A stretch of DNA of 64,000 bases from Cytophagales bacterium (GCA_030446715.1 JAUJMU010000007.1:247689-311688); one strand, 5' to 3'. Shown: positions 49,138 through 59,138, counted from the first letter of the stretch. The notes: generated from the letters alone by a model not told the origin. Made by a program: numbers and translations.

Positions 49138-51786
49138 TTATTCGTAATCAATGGTTACTACGGCGAGCCCGAAGGCAGACAAGTCAACTTGCCATTCGCC
49201 GGTGGCCGGCAGGTCTGCTTTCCTATTTCCCGCTTCGTTGAGCAGTTCAGCCTTCCGGATTTTCGCCTTGCCACCGGGCATCAGTTTGTCCGCACCCAGC
49301 TGCACTGTTGTGGTTTTGGCGTTGTCGTCGTTGTTGAGCAGGAGGAGGTAGAGCCGTTTTGAATTTGTGGCAAGGGCTCCCCAGTAATCCACCTGCGGAT
49401 CGGCTACCCGGGCTAGTCCGGCGGGTAAAAACAGCCTCGCTTCCTGCCCGAATACCTTCCCCGGCGCGAAGCCGTACGTCTGGTGCGGCCCCACCTTCGG
49501 CGTCACAAAACCCCGCGGAAAGGTGATTTTCCCGCCCGAACGGAGGGCCGCTTCGGAGAGCAGGTAATCGGTGATCCAGCCGATCTGCCACCAGGCGTGG
49601 TGCGGGTACGGACCGGCCCCGGCGTTTATGGTCCGCCAGTAGTACGAAGCGACACCGGTCGGCTCGTGCACGAAAGCATCGCGGCCCCAGGCGGCAGCCC
49701 GGGCCATGTCCAGGAACAGCGAATCTCCCGTCATGCCGAACAGCCGCACGAACATACCGGCGTGACTCGCCAGCAGGATCGGGCCGTTCGTACTCGCCGA
49801 ACCGACGCTGCCCCCGTGTTCAAAGCTCAGCCCCACCTGGCTGATCTGCCAGTCGTCCAGGGCGGTACCCTTTACAATTTTCTTCTCACGGGTCGGAATC
49901 GGGTGCGTGTAGATGGAGGTGGTGTATAGCTGCGCCGTGCGCAGGGCCGCATCCTTGTAGCGGGCATCGGTTGTGATGTCGTACAGATCCAGCAGGGCCT
50001 GCACGCTCTGGCCGGTGGCGAAATCGGGCACGAAACGCAGGTCGCCGCACACGCCGAGAAAGTGGCCCTTATCTGCCGCGTTGGTAACGAACCAGTCGGC
50101 TCCCTTGCGGGCGGCGTTGAGGTAGCGGGTATCGCCCAGCATCCGGTAGGCCACCACCAGTCCGTAAAAAGTCGGCCGCAGGTCACTCAGTTCGGTGAAT
50201 CGGGGCTTTTCGCTTTCGCGGTCATAGGCTACTTCCCAATGCCCGTCGGGGTGCTGCCACGAAAGCAGCTTTTCCGCGCCCAGCCGCAGCCGCTCCTTCA
50301 ATTGCACGTCATCCGGCTGAAACAGCAGCACGTTGCCGATGTCGAGCATGGTGTAATAGGTGAGACCGATGGGCTCCACGTACGGTCCCCATTCCTCGGT
50401 AAATTTATTGCTTTTGCTCAGGTAATACTGCCCCACGGCGGCTCCCTGAAAAAAGCCCGGTTCGCCCTGCTGCTGCATCAGCTTGAAGTTGCGGGCATAC
50501 GGCAGGCGGGTCCGGGCCAGGGTCGAATCGCCGGAAATCCGGGTCAGCATCCACATGGCACCGTAGTCGGAGTTCTTCATGGCATCCTTGTCCGAACCGA
50601 CCACGCCGCCCAGGTACGCCTGCGCCCCGATGGGCTGGCCCTTGAACTGCTCCACGCGCCACAGGGACGTGGAGTCGCTGGTCACGTAGCGGTGCTGCGT
50701 CTGGATGCGGTCGGTGAGGGACTGCCTGGTTTCCTTCATCGGCAGAAAGTCGCCGAACCGGTACACGTCGTAAATGGCATGCTTGTAAACCGTGTACCAG
50801 TCGGCGTTCCGCAGGCTGTACCGGAAGGAAAAAGTTTTCTTTTCGCCGGCATTGAGGAAAGATCCTTTCTCGCCCAGTACCGGATGGTAAGCGGTAGGCG
50901 TAAGCCCGGCCCGGCGGTTCATCAGGGAAAGGCCGAGGTGCCACTCTCCGTGCGTGTTCTTGTCTTTCTCCCAGGGATGCCGGCCCGTACCCGGGTCGGG
51001 AATGACGGCCAGCGTAAGTCCGTTTTTATGACTCAGCAGCGGCGAAAGGGTGCTGGCGGTGCGGTCGCGCACGATAATCGGTTTACGGGGAATGCCCTGC
51101 CCGTAGGCGTAGGCCAGCACGAGGTCGTCCTGCAAGGCCTTGCCCTGCAGGTGGCCGGGAATGGTGCCCCAGCTCAGGTCTTTTTCGGTGAGGGTGGCAA
51201 GCGTTGGGGTGGCTAAAGAGAAATAGCCGGCTTTTTTGGCCGTCAGTTGCAGCGTCACCAGAATATCTCCCGCGTAAGCCGGGTCTAGTTGCCAGACGGC
51301 CTCCATCTGTGCCTCCTTCGTCTGGTGGGTAAAGGTAATCCGGTCGGCTCCGGCGGCCTGGGCTTTGGCGGGGAAAAACTGCAGCGCGGTACCGGCCGTG
51401 TTCATCGGCACCGGCTTCAGGTTACTCTGCCAGGTGCCGGTGATGTATCTGTAAATGGGCTCCGGGAAGTTCTTCGCGTGTTCGCCCACCTGATCGGACA
51501 GGGGCAGCGAATCGGGCTTGCCGGCAGAGTACAGCACGGTGTATTCACCGGAAGGAAGCGGCATTTCGGTGGTCTTGCCTCCTTCGGCAAGGGCAATCCG
51601 GCTGATGTGGTAGCCACTCCCCTTCTTCTGCCACTCCACGCGCAGGTTGGCGTTGGCAAGGGAAACTTTCTGCTGGGCAACCGCCGGGGTGGAAAAGGTG
51701 AACAGCACGGACAGGAGCAGAACCGAACTTTTCAAAAAATAACGCAGATTTTTCACAGTATTCAGTCTGTAATTTTTGCTTTCCAT
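49138..51786 (-). CDS. Exported alpha/alpha six-hairpin-type protein, putative glycoside-active enzyme
   Basis: 882 residues; signal ends near STPAVAQQ (about 38). The first 330 residues are beta-rich (NLRVEWQKKGSGYHISRIAL; GAGDRITFTHQ-like strands). The middle and C-terminal half repeats tryptophan/aromatic helices (LSWQHPDGHWEVAYDRESEK; GLVVAYRMLGDTRYLNAARK; QSVQALLDLYDITTDARYKD; GPYPHHAWWQIGWITDYLLS), the look of (alpha/alpha)6 toroid glycosidases or lyases. A final beta domain follows (LYLLLLNNDDNAKTTTVQLG). Related proteins are often mislabelled glycerophosphodiester phosphodiesterase. No catalytic residue can be assigned. It lies 21 bp after the sulfatase, in the same operon. Confidence 0.7.
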   Translation of the reverse strand: MESKNYRLNTVKNLRYFLKSSVLLLSVLFTFSTPAVAQQKVSLANANLRVEWQKKGSGYHISRIALAEGGKTTEMPLPSGEYTVLYSAGKPDSLPLSDQVGEHAKNFPEPIYRYITGTWQSNLKPVPMNTAGTALQFFPAKAQAAGADRITFTHQTKEAQMEAVWQLDPAYAGDILVTLQLTAKKAGYFSLATPTLATLTEKDLSWGTIPGHLQGKALQDDLVLAYAYGQGIPRKPIIVRDRTASTLSPLLSHKNGLTLAVIPDPGTGRHPWEKDKNTHGEWHLGLSLMNRRAGLTPTAYHPVLGEKGSFLNAGEKKTFSFRYSLRNADWYTVYKHAIYDVYRFGDFLPMKETRQSLTDRIQTQHRYVTSDSTSLWRVEQFKGQPIGAQAYLGGVVGSDKDAMKNSDYGAMWMLTRISGDSTLARTRLPYARNFKLMQQQGEPGFFQGAAVGQYYLSKSNKFTEEWGPYVEPIGLTYYTMLDIGNVLLFQPDDVQLKERLRLGAEKLLSWQHPDGHWEVAYDRESEKPRFTELSDLRPTFYGLVVAYRMLGDTRYLNAARKGADWFVTNAADKGHFLGVCGDLRFVPDFATGQSVQALLDLYDITTDARYKDAALRTAQLYTTSIYTHPIPTREKKIVKGTALDDWQISQVGLSFEHGGSVGSASTNGPILLASHAGMFVRLFGMTGDSLFLDMARAAAWGRDAFVHEPTGVASYYWRTINAGAGPYPHHAWWQIGWITDYLLSEAALRSGGKITFPRGFVTPKVGPHQTYGFAPGKVFGQEARLFLPAGLARVADPQVDYWGALATNSKRLYLLLLNNDDNAKTTTVQLGADKLMPGGKAKIRKAELLNEAGNRKADLPATGEWQVDLSAFGLAVVTIDYE

Positions 51787-51807
51787 TTCACAGTCGGTTT
51801 ACCAGTA

Positions 51808-53430
51808 CTACTTTCTCCCTTCCCTTGCCGCTACAATATCCTCCCAGGCTACTACGCCTGTCCGTCTGGCCCACGCGAGGTACGCCCCTTCCATCTCCCT
51901 TACTTTATTGGGGTATTGCCGGCTGAGGTCTTCCTGTTCCGTAGGATCGGCCGGAAGCCGGAACAGTTCCCACTGGTTTCCCGGAAATTGCGAAACCATC
52001 TTCCACTCTCCCGCCCGAACTGCCCGATTGCCTTCGTGTTCCCAGAAAAGTGCGGGATGTCCCTGTCTTTTTTTCCCTTCAAAAACCGGCACCAGGCTCC
52101 GGCCCTCCGGTGGGATCACCGGCTTTCCCTTAAAGGTACGGGGATAAGGCGTACCGGCCAGTTCAAGACAGGTAACCATGATATCCACCACGTGGCCTGT
52201 CTGGTAATCAATCCGCTTTTTCCGGATCAGCTTCGGAAAGCGGGCGATCAGCGGCGTGGCAATTCCGCCTTCGTGTACCCAATGCTTGTAGAGCCGGTAG
52301 GGCACGTTGCTGACATTGGCCCAGGCGGCTCCGTATGCTTCCCAGCTTGCCGGTGAACCGGCCGGACCCGTCGCGTTGGCGGGTTTACCCGGCTTTTCGC
52401 TGGTTCCGCCGTTGTCGGAGAGAAAAAGAATCAGCGTATTGTCGAGTTGCCCGGTTTCTTTCAGTTTCCCGATGAGGCGGCCGATACCCCGGTCCATCAC
52501 TTCGATCTGAGCCGCATAAACAGCCATCTTCAGGTCGAGTGAATCTTTGCCGGCCTCAGAAAGGCGATTCCAACTACCGGCCTCCGCATCAGGAGCGGAA
52601 AGCCGGGCGGCAGCGGTAACCACGCCTTCTGCTTTCTGCTTCCGGAACCGTTTTTCCCGGAAAGACTGAAAGTCAGCTTTATATTTTCCCCGGTAGCGGG
52701 CAATGTCTTCAGCCCGGGCCTGCAACGGGAAATGGGGGGCAATGTGGGCTACGTACAGAAAGAACGGCTTTGCCTGGCCTTTCTGTTTTTCCACGAATGA
52801 TGCGGCGTAATCATTGAAGGCATCAGTAGAGTAAAAGGTAGCTGAATCCGGGGTGATCTGCTGCCCGTTCAGCCACAGTTGCCGGTCAAGGAGAGGTGGA
52901 TAAAAATATACCCCTCCGCCTTGGGGAATGCCGAAGAAATGGTCGAATCCCCGCTGCATCGGCCAGTGTTCGGGTGCGTTGCCCACGTGCCATTTCCCCG
53001 TCATGGCGGTGGTGTAGCCACCGGCTTTAAGCGCCTCGGCAAGGGTGACGCACCGGTCGTTGAGGAAACCCTGATAAGCCGGAAAGCCGAGATTCTGATC
53101 CATGTCACCGATGCCGGCCTGGTGCTGGTAGAGCCCGGTCAGGAGAGAAGCCCGGGTAGGGCAGCACCGGGAGGCATTGTAAAACTGCGGCATCAGCAAT
53201 CCGCTGGCTGCCAGACTGTCAAGATGGGGGGTATTGATTTCGGAGCCCATGCAGCCCAAATCAGAAAAACCCATGTCATCTGCCACGATCAGGACGATGT
53301 TGGGCCTTTTTGCCGTGACGCGGCCGCTTACGTTGCGGGTACTTTGGGCCAGCACCGGTAGCAGCGCCAGCCAGGTAAATAGCATCAGGAACAGAATTTT
53401 CCTTTTGCGGTTGTGGTCAACATTTCCCAT
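51808..53430 (-). CDS. Arylsulfatase-type sulfatase, exported
   Basis: 540 residues; signal KILFLMLFTWLALLPVLAQS. Metal site IVADDMGFSDLG (D51, D52), and the formylglycine motif C-x-P-x-R as RCCPTRASLLTG (C89), which a sulfatase-maturing enzyme must oxidise. GKWHVGNAPEHWPMQRGFDH, NTLILFLSDNGGTSEKPG and VPYRLYKHWVHEGGIATPLI are further class S1 signatures. It cleaves a sulfate ester from a carbohydrate; the position is unknown. First gene of the operon and divergent from lacI. Its presence suggests that the target glycan is sulfated, as in algal or animal polysaccharides. Confidence 0.92.
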   Translation of the reverse strand: MGNVDHNRKRKILFLMLFTWLALLPVLAQSTRNVSGRVTAKRPNIVLIVADDMGFSDLGCMGSEINTPHLDSLAASGLLMPQFYNASRCCPTRASLLTGLYQHQAGIGDMDQNLGFPAYQGFLNDRCVTLAEALKAGGYTTAMTGKWHVGNAPEHWPMQRGFDHFFGIPQGGGVYFYPPLLDRQLWLNGQQITPDSATFYSTDAFNDYAASFVEKQKGQAKPFFLYVAHIAPHFPLQARAEDIARYRGKYKADFQSFREKRFRKQKAEGVVTAAARLSAPDAEAGSWNRLSEAGKDSLDLKMAVYAAQIEVMDRGIGRLIGKLKETGQLDNTLILFLSDNGGTSEKPGKPANATGPAGSPASWEAYGAAWANVSNVPYRLYKHWVHEGGIATPLIARFPKLIRKKRIDYQTGHVVDIMVTCLELAGTPYPRTFKGKPVIPPEGRSLVPVFEGKKRQGHPALFWEHEGNRAVRAGEWKMVSQFPGNQWELFRLPADPTEQEDLSRQYPNKVREMEGAYLAWARRTGVVAWEDIVAAREGRK

Positions 53431-53637
53431 ACGTGATTTTGTTTGAATTAAATTTACTGTTTAAGTACAAACCTGAAGTAGTAAAAAACGGCTGATGGCA
53501 GAAAGGCAACCCTTGCTGCCAAAGCAAAAAGCAGGTGTGTCTTTTTCAAATTCACTGGCAGAACTGAATTTCAGAAATTATCAGTACTAATTAAAAGTTG
53601 ATAAATACAAAAATTCAAGTGAATGATTAATTTTTTA

Positions 53638-53676
53638 TATTGGGAATGTTCCCAAACGTTGGGAACATTCCCAATA
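53638..53676. promoter_or_regulatory. Double palindromic operator between sulfatase operon and lacI
   Basis: TATTGGGAATGTTCCCA and its exact complement are separated by AACGT: 17-base perfect arms. Each arm contains a GGGAA-NN-TTCCC unit, itself a near-palindrome of the LacI-family type, so two repressor dimers could bind. It lies 80 bases before lacI and 208 before the sulfatase start. The remainder of 53431-53757 is AT-rich with no gene. Confidence 0.75.
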
Positions 53677-53757
53677 CCATACATGACTCTTTCCGGACCG
53701 GATCAGTTGCTTTATTGGAAAAGTTAAATTTAATTCGAAAACATACCCTGTCTTGAC

Positions 53758-54771
53758 ATGAAGCGGCACCAGACCACCATCATTGATATTGCCCGTGAAC
53801 TGAATATCTCCAAATCCACCGTTTCGCGGGCCCTGACCGGCCATCCGAACGTGAACCCGGAAACCCGTAAGGCGGTGCTGGCGCTGGCCGACCGGATGGA
53901 TTACCAGCGCAACATGCTGGCGCTGAGTCTGGTGACCAGCCGGAGCAATACGCTGGGCATTATTGTTCCGGAGTTTCTCACCTCATTTTTCCCGCAGATC
54001 GTGATCGGGGCGCAGGAAGTCGCATCAAAAGCGGGCTACAATGTGATTGTGAGTCAGTCCAATGAATCCTACGAAACAGAGGTAGCCAATGCGAAGGTGA
54101 TGCTGGCCAACCGGGTAGACGGGGTGATGGTATCGGTCAGCAAGGAGTCGCGCAACTTTGAACACTTCAAGATTTTTCAGAGAAAAGGCATTCCCATTGT
54201 TTTTTTTAACCGTGTCTGTGACGAGATGCAGGTGCCTAAGGTGGTGGTAGACGATTACGACGGGGCGTTCCGGGCGGTAGAACACCTGATTGGTACCGGC
54301 AAAAGGCGTATTGCCCACCTTGCCGGGCCTGACTCCCTCAGTATCAGCCGGAAGCGCTTGCAGGGCTACCGCGATGCGCTGCTGAAACACGGCCTGCCCA
54401 TCCGGGAAGAACTGATCATTCCGTATGATCTTTCGACCGAAAAGGCCCGCATTTACGTGAAGCACCTGCTCGATCTGCCCGAACCGCCCGATGCGCTGTT
54501 TTCCATCAACGATCCAACCGCCATTGAAGCCATGCAGGTGATCAAAGCCCGGGGACTTGGGATTCCACAGGACATTGCCGTAGTCGGGTTCAGCAATGAC
54601 TACGCCTCCGCGCTGATTGAACCGGGGCTGACCACCGTAGCCCAGCCCGTGCGGGAAATGGGCAAAACGGCCGCCCGGTTGCTGCTGGATCAGATGGACC
54701 GGGAAGTATCGGACTGGAAGGCGATTATCCGCACCCTGAAGACGGAGCTGATCATACGGGGGTCGGGGTGA
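53758..54771 (+). CDS. LacI-family transcriptional regulator
   Basis: 337 residues: TTIIDIARELNISKSTVSRA with LTGHPNVNPETRKAVLALAD is the LacI HTH and hinge helix; the periplasmic-binding-protein-like core follows (NTLGIIVPEFLTSFFPQIVI; IGTGKRRIAHLAGPDSLSIS; DALFSINDPTAIEAMQVI; GFSNDYASALIEPGLTTVAQ). Ligand is probably a sugar from the locus. A symmetric double operator lies 80 bases upstream, between it and the divergent sulfatase operon, so it most likely controls both itself and that operon. The 54772-55110 gap after it contains no supportable gene. Confidence 0.93.
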   Translation: MKRHQTTIIDIARELNISKSTVSRALTGHPNVNPETRKAVLALADRMDYQRNMLALSLVTSRSNTLGIIVPEFLTSFFPQIVIGAQEVASKAGYNVIVSQSNESYETEVANAKVMLANRVDGVMVSVSKESRNFEHFKIFQRKGIPIVFFNRVCDEMQVPKVVVDDYDGAFRAVEHLIGTGKRRIAHLAGPDSLSISRKRLQGYRDALLKHGLPIREELIIPYDLSTEKARIYVKHLLDLPEPPDALFSINDPTAIEAMQVIKARGLGIPQDIAVVGFSNDYASALIEPGLTTVAQPVREMGKTAARLLLDQMDREVSDWKAIIRTLKTELIIRGSG

Positions 54772-55110
54772 TCATATAACAGCCCGTGCTCCGGAAGAAG
54801 GCCCGGTCATCGGGCAAAGAGAGCCGTCCGGGCGTGGACGTCCGGATCAGCCACAGAACTAGCCGCCGGACGACACGACATGAAGCAGTACATTTTCAGT
54901 GTGCGTCAGCAAATCGGACAGCAGAAGCAACGGCTGACCCAAGACCGGCAAAATATCCTCTCCGCCAATGACCTTGCCCGCAACAGTGAATACTGCCGCA
55001 AATCCATCTGCAAACAATCTCCTGAAGGGAATGGTAAATAAAGGGGTGCTACCGGATATTCCTGCGTAGTCAGCGGGCACCCCCGTGAGAAGTCCCAGAC
55101 ATCGATGGCC

Positions 55111-57135
55111 TTATCTTTCGGGCACGAACAGCACTGCGTCAGCGGCAATTATTCCGTCGGCATCTCTGGCAGAAATTTCAATGTAGCTTTTGCGGCCTTT
55201 GGGCAGGGTAAACGTGCCCAGCCCCACCCATCCACCGGAAGTCTGGCCTTCGATCACCACGTCCTGCTGGCGCAGGGTAACGGTTTTTGTCGTATTGCCG
55301 TCATACACGCTGATGGGCAGCGCGGAGGAGGCATTTTTTATCCTCGGATAATAGAAGTACACCTGGTACCGGCCATTTCGGGCCAGGTCGGGCGTAAACC
55401 GGACTGACCCCGCGGGAGCATCCTTGCCGGGGTGCAGGAGCACGGAAGGACCATACCGGCCGTTTTCCCGCAGATCGGTGGCCCAGTTTCCGGTAATCCG
55501 GACCTGATCTTTCTGTTCGTTGTCCACCAGCGTTTCGGGCAGCGAACCATCCGCCAGCGGATCGGCCTTCAGACTTGCCTTCAGGGCTTTTACGTCTACC
55601 TGCTGCACGGGCTGCTTTTTGTCGATAGCCAATACGGCGGCAACGGCAGCTGACTGACCCAGCACCATAAAGACAGGTTCCATGCGGATGGAGCCGTAGG
55701 CAATGTGCGAGGCCGACAAAGCCACCGGCACCAGCAGGTTTTTGCACTCAGCCGCTTTGGGAATGATTGACCGGTAGGCAATCGGGAACGGACTTGGTAC
55801 GGGCTCCTCCACATTGCCCTCATTCCTGACCATGCCGTTGACCACCAGTCGCTGGATGTTGTGCGAATCCATCTGGTAGGCAGCCATACCCACCTCGTCA
55901 GGCACTACTTCCTTCCCTTCACAGTGGCGCTGGGTCATTACGTACTCTCCGTTCATGCGGCGGGCTTCGCGCACATACAGCTGCGGCGACCAGCCACCGG
56001 TGTCCTGGTATTCGTCTTTGGGATAGCCCCACTTGCGTACCTCCTGCTGCAGTTCTCCGGGCACCCGCGGGTCGCTGATGTAGAAATAGAGCAGCCCTCT
56101 GGTGTAGTCCACATGGTCCTGGAAGATGCGGTCCCGTTCGGCGTAGGTGCCATCGGGCCAGCGGTAGTTCATGCCGATCATATCGGTGGAAAAGCCGCCC
56201 CGGTTGTTGATATCTGTTTTTTTGTTGGGCATGGGCGTCCAGATAAAGTAGTCGTCCAGCTTCCGCTTATTGGGTTGGGCCGCAAAAAGCCTCACCAGCA
56301 GTTCGTAGCGGGTGGAGTCGTACCGCTCCGGCCGGGTAATGGGAATCTGGTTGGACGGATCACTGGTCAGGCAGATGCGGAAGTTATACGCCTGTTCCTT
56401 ATCGTCGCCGCTGCCGGCAGGAGCCAGTTCTGCCGGGCTGATGCCCCAGAGGAGGCCGCTTTCGGGGTTACCCGGCGTGCGGTAAGGGTCAATGCCATCG
56501 GGGAACTGGTGCCCGTGCATGAGTTGCACCCCATTGAAGGTTTCCTTGTAGACGCTGTTAGCCTCCCGGCCCACTGTATAGGACACGCCGGCCCGGGCCA
56601 TCAGATCGCCTTCGTAGGTAGCGTCGATGAACATCTTTGCCTTCACCTTCCGGTTGGTGCCAGCGGCAGGATTCTCCGAATTTTCCAGCGTAATTTCCTG
56701 GAGATACCCGTTGCCATTTTTTGCCGCCGATACGATCCGGTGGGCATACAGCACCGGTAAGGATGCGCGGCTTACGTAATCCTTGAAAATGTTTTCGGCC
56801 ACGTGCGGCTCGAAAATCCACTGCTCGAAGGTGCCGTAATGCTGCCCGATGCGCCGGTAAAAATCAAGCGCCAACCCCGTAATGGCGTACTTGTTACCGA
56901 TATCCGTACGGCCCAAACCACCAGACGACATGCCGCCAAGGTGCCGCCCCGGCTCAATCAACAGCACCGATTTGCCCATTTTCTTCGCCGTATAGGCCGC
57001 AATCACGCCGCCCGATGTGCCGCCGTACACGCACACGTCTACCTGACCGGGAACCGTCTGGGCGGAGGCAAAGCGGGGAATAAAGAGACTGGCAAGGAGG
57101 GTAAAGAAAAGATTTCTGATCATACGAGCTGACAA
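55111..57135 (-). CDS. Exported FAD-dependent oxidoreductase with golvesin-like C-terminal domain
   Basis: 674 residues; signal NLFFTLLASLFIPRFASAQ. Dinucleotide motif VCVYGGTSGGVIAAYTAKKM, then EPGRHLGGMSSGGLGRTD and AKMFIDATYEGDLMARAGVS, all typical of PF12831. After LVVNGMVRNEGNVEEPVPSP and ASHIAYGSIRMEPVFMVLGQ comes a C-terminal beta domain (about 535-674; YGPSVLLHPGKDAPAGSVRF; GRYQVYFYYPR), resembling the golvesin/xanthan-lyase carbohydrate-binding-like domain. A secreted flavoprotein that probably acts on a sugar. Its start is 332 bp from the end of susD; that gap holds no gene and may carry a separate promoter. Confidence 0.85.
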   Translation of the reverse strand: MSARMIRNLFFTLLASLFIPRFASAQTVPGQVDVCVYGGTSGGVIAAYTAKKMGKSVLLIEPGRHLGGMSSGGLGRTDIGNKYAITGLALDFYRRIGQHYGTFEQWIFEPHVAENIFKDYVSRASLPVLYAHRIVSAAKNGNGYLQEITLENSENPAAGTNRKVKAKMFIDATYEGDLMARAGVSYTVGREANSVYKETFNGVQLMHGHQFPDGIDPYRTPGNPESGLLWGISPAELAPAGSGDDKEQAYNFRICLTSDPSNQIPITRPERYDSTRYELLVRLFAAQPNKRKLDDYFIWTPMPNKKTDINNRGGFSTDMIGMNYRWPDGTYAERDRIFQDHVDYTRGLLYFYISDPRVPGELQQEVRKWGYPKDEYQDTGGWSPQLYVREARRMNGEYVMTQRHCEGKEVVPDEVGMAAYQMDSHNIQRLVVNGMVRNEGNVEEPVPSPFPIAYRSIIPKAAECKNLLVPVALSASHIAYGSIRMEPVFMVLGQSAAVAAVLAIDKKQPVQQVDVKALKASLKADPLADGSLPETLVDNEQKDQVRITGNWATDLRENGRYGPSVLLHPGKDAPAGSVRFTPDLARNGRYQVYFYYPRIKNASSALPISVYDGNTTKTVTLRQQDVVIEGQTSGGWVGLGTFTLPKGRKSYIEISARDADGIIAADAVLFVPER

Positions 57136-57467
57136 TTAACTTTTATTTTCATCGGGAAAGGTCATTTGCGGGTAATGGCTCTTTTGATTGTAAAGAGGCT
57201 ACCTGAATTGACAAGTAAGGTTGTGGTACTGGATAAAGTCTGTTTTGTACGTTGATTTATCCGAATGACGCTTTTCCCCTGCCACGACCTCAATTTTCAG
57301 TACAGCGGGGAAATTTCGTCTTTTCATAAATGAAGTAAGGGTTGATCGGGTGTCGGGCTAAAAGACAGGCAGGCGATCCGATAAAAAACAGCATACCTGC
57401 TTACTTTATGATCAGAAGCCCCGGAAGTCTTCCGGTTGTCTCCTGCTTACTGAATGCTGCTCTCCCG

Positions 57468-59138
57468 TTAATAACCGGTATTCTGCTCCAGCTGCGGGTT
57501 GATCTCTGTTTCCAGCTGGGGAATCGGCCACAGGTAATCCCGGGCCGGATTAAACTGCCGCTGCTCGATCAGACGCATCTGGCCACGGTTAGGAACATTG
57601 ACGTAGCTGGGCGTGCCATTGGCATCAATAACCGGCGCAGTGGCCAGCAACCCGTTGGGAATACGTCCATAAAGCGGCCCGGTCATTACCTGCTCCGCAA
57701 TGCGCCACCGGCGGATGTCGAAAAGCCTCAGCCCTTCGCCGGCAAGTTCGTATTTCCTTTCCTTACGGACGATGCTTCTCAACTCCTCCTGCGATTTACC
57801 CGGGGTAATGAGCGGCATCTTTACGCTTTGCCGGCCCCGTACGGCGTTGATGGCGTCGTACACCGACTGATCTGTCTGACCGGCTTCAATCCGGGCTTCG
57901 GCGTAGTTGAGGAGTACTTCCGCGTAGCGGGCCAGAATGAAATTCAATTCGGAATTGGCCACATCCACTTTATCCGTCATATCGGTGTATTTGCGCCAGC
58001 AGTAGCCGGAGAAAGTGGCAAAGGCATGCGTAGCCTCCGTATTGGCGATTCTCCAGGCCGGTGTCTGGTTGTAGTCCCATACCTGCAGGCTGTCTTTGTG
58101 GGTTTCAAACTGGTAGTTGAAGAAAACTGAACCCGGTACGGCAACGGTAAAACCCAGCCGGGGATCACGGTTGGCAAAAGGATTTTTGGGATCATACAGC
58201 GGCGATTTGTCAATAGTGAGTCCGTCGGTTGCTTCATAGGAATCGATCAGCGCCTGCACGGGGATTTTATTGGAAAACCCCTGCGCCATGCGGGAAAGGT
58301 AATTACGGGGAATTGTGGTGGTCTGCACGCCTTTCAGGTACTGCACCGAAAAGATAATTTCCTTCGAAGTTTGCCCCGCGTAGGAGAACAACTCACCGTA
58401 GTTCGGGTGAAGTTGGTACACGTTCAGGTCCATTACCGCTTTGGCCGACTGCGCAGCTACGTCCCAGCGGCCATTGTAAAGCGCCACGCGGGATTTGATG
58501 GCCAATGCCGCTCCTTTGGTGGCTTTTCCAAACTGGCTGGCGCTGTAAGTAGCCGGCAGGTCCCGGGCGGCTTCATCAAGTTCGGTCAGCAGAAAATCGA
58601 CAACCTGGTTTTTATCCGTCTTTGGCACCTGGGATTCTTTCAGGCTCAGGGATTTGGTAATCAATGGGACGGCACCGAAGTACTCCGACAGCTGATGGTA
58701 AAAGTAAGCACGCAGGAAGCGGACTTCGGCCCGGGCCTTTGCAATTACATCGGGAGCTACTTTACCCTCCAGCCGGTCCGTGTTGTCGAGTACGAAATTG
58801 CACCGTCCGATCCCTTGATAGAAGGCGGTCCAGACGCCGCCGGTCCAGTTGTTGTTGGCGTCCTGACTGCCCTTGCCGAGCAGTTGCAGGTGGCTGCCGT
58901 TCCGGTCCCAGCCAATGTCGGAGGCGGCGTCGAGCAGGGCCATGGCCGTCATGCCGTCGCTGGGGTGGTACCACAGGGACCGGTAGCAACCGTTTACGGC
59001 GAGTTCCAGTTCACTCTGGTTGGTCAGGAATGTCTGGTCCGAGGGGCGGTCCAGCGGGTACCGCTCCAGGTAATCTTCGCAGGAAGCGGAGAGAAACAAC
59101 ACCAGCAGACAAACGCACTTGTAGCCTATATTTTTCAT
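57468..59138 (-). CDS. SusD/RagB-family glycan-binding lipoprotein
   Basis: 556 residues; lipobox LSASC (C20). N-terminal EDYLERYPLDRPSDQTFLTN and ELAVNGCYRSLWYH, then TPR-like helices (AKARAEVRFLRAYFYHQLSE), FILARYAEVLLNYAEARIEA and the C-terminal GLRLFDIRRW and NPARDYLWPIPQLETEINPQ are canonical SusD. It sits on the outer face of the outer membrane as the lid of the SusC channel and binds the oligosaccharide. 20 bp after susC, cotranscribed. Confidence 0.96.
   Translation of the reverse strand: MKNIGYKCVCLLVLFLSASCEDYLERYPLDRPSDQTFLTNQSELELAVNGCYRSLWYHPSDGMTAMALLDAASDIGWDRNGSHLQLLGKGSQDANNNWTGGVWTAFYQGIGRCNFVLDNTDRLEGKVAPDVIAKARAEVRFLRAYFYHQLSEYFGAVPLITKSLSLKESQVPKTDKNQVVDFLLTELDEAARDLPATYSASQFGKATKGAALAIKSRVALYNGRWDVAAQSAKAVMDLNVYQLHPNYGELFSYAGQTSKEIIFSVQYLKGVQTTTIPRNYLSRMAQGFSNKIPVQALIDSYEATDGLTIDKSPLYDPKNPFANRDPRLGFTVAVPGSVFFNYQFETHKDSLQVWDYNQTPAWRIANTEATHAFATFSGYCWRKYTDMTDKVDVANSELNFILARYAEVLLNYAEARIEAGQTDQSVYDAINAVRGRQSVKMPLITPGKSQEELRSIVRKERKYELAGEGLRLFDIRRWRIAEQVMTGPLYGRIPNGLLATAPVIDANGTPSYVNVPNRGQMRLIEQRQFNPARDYLWPIPQLETEINPQLEQNTGY

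Noticed and set aside
54880..55041. 53-codon plus-strand frame starting MKQYIFSVRQQIGQ
   Set aside because: Protein-like at the start but too short, with no family and no context; could be a gene remnant, not supported as a gene.
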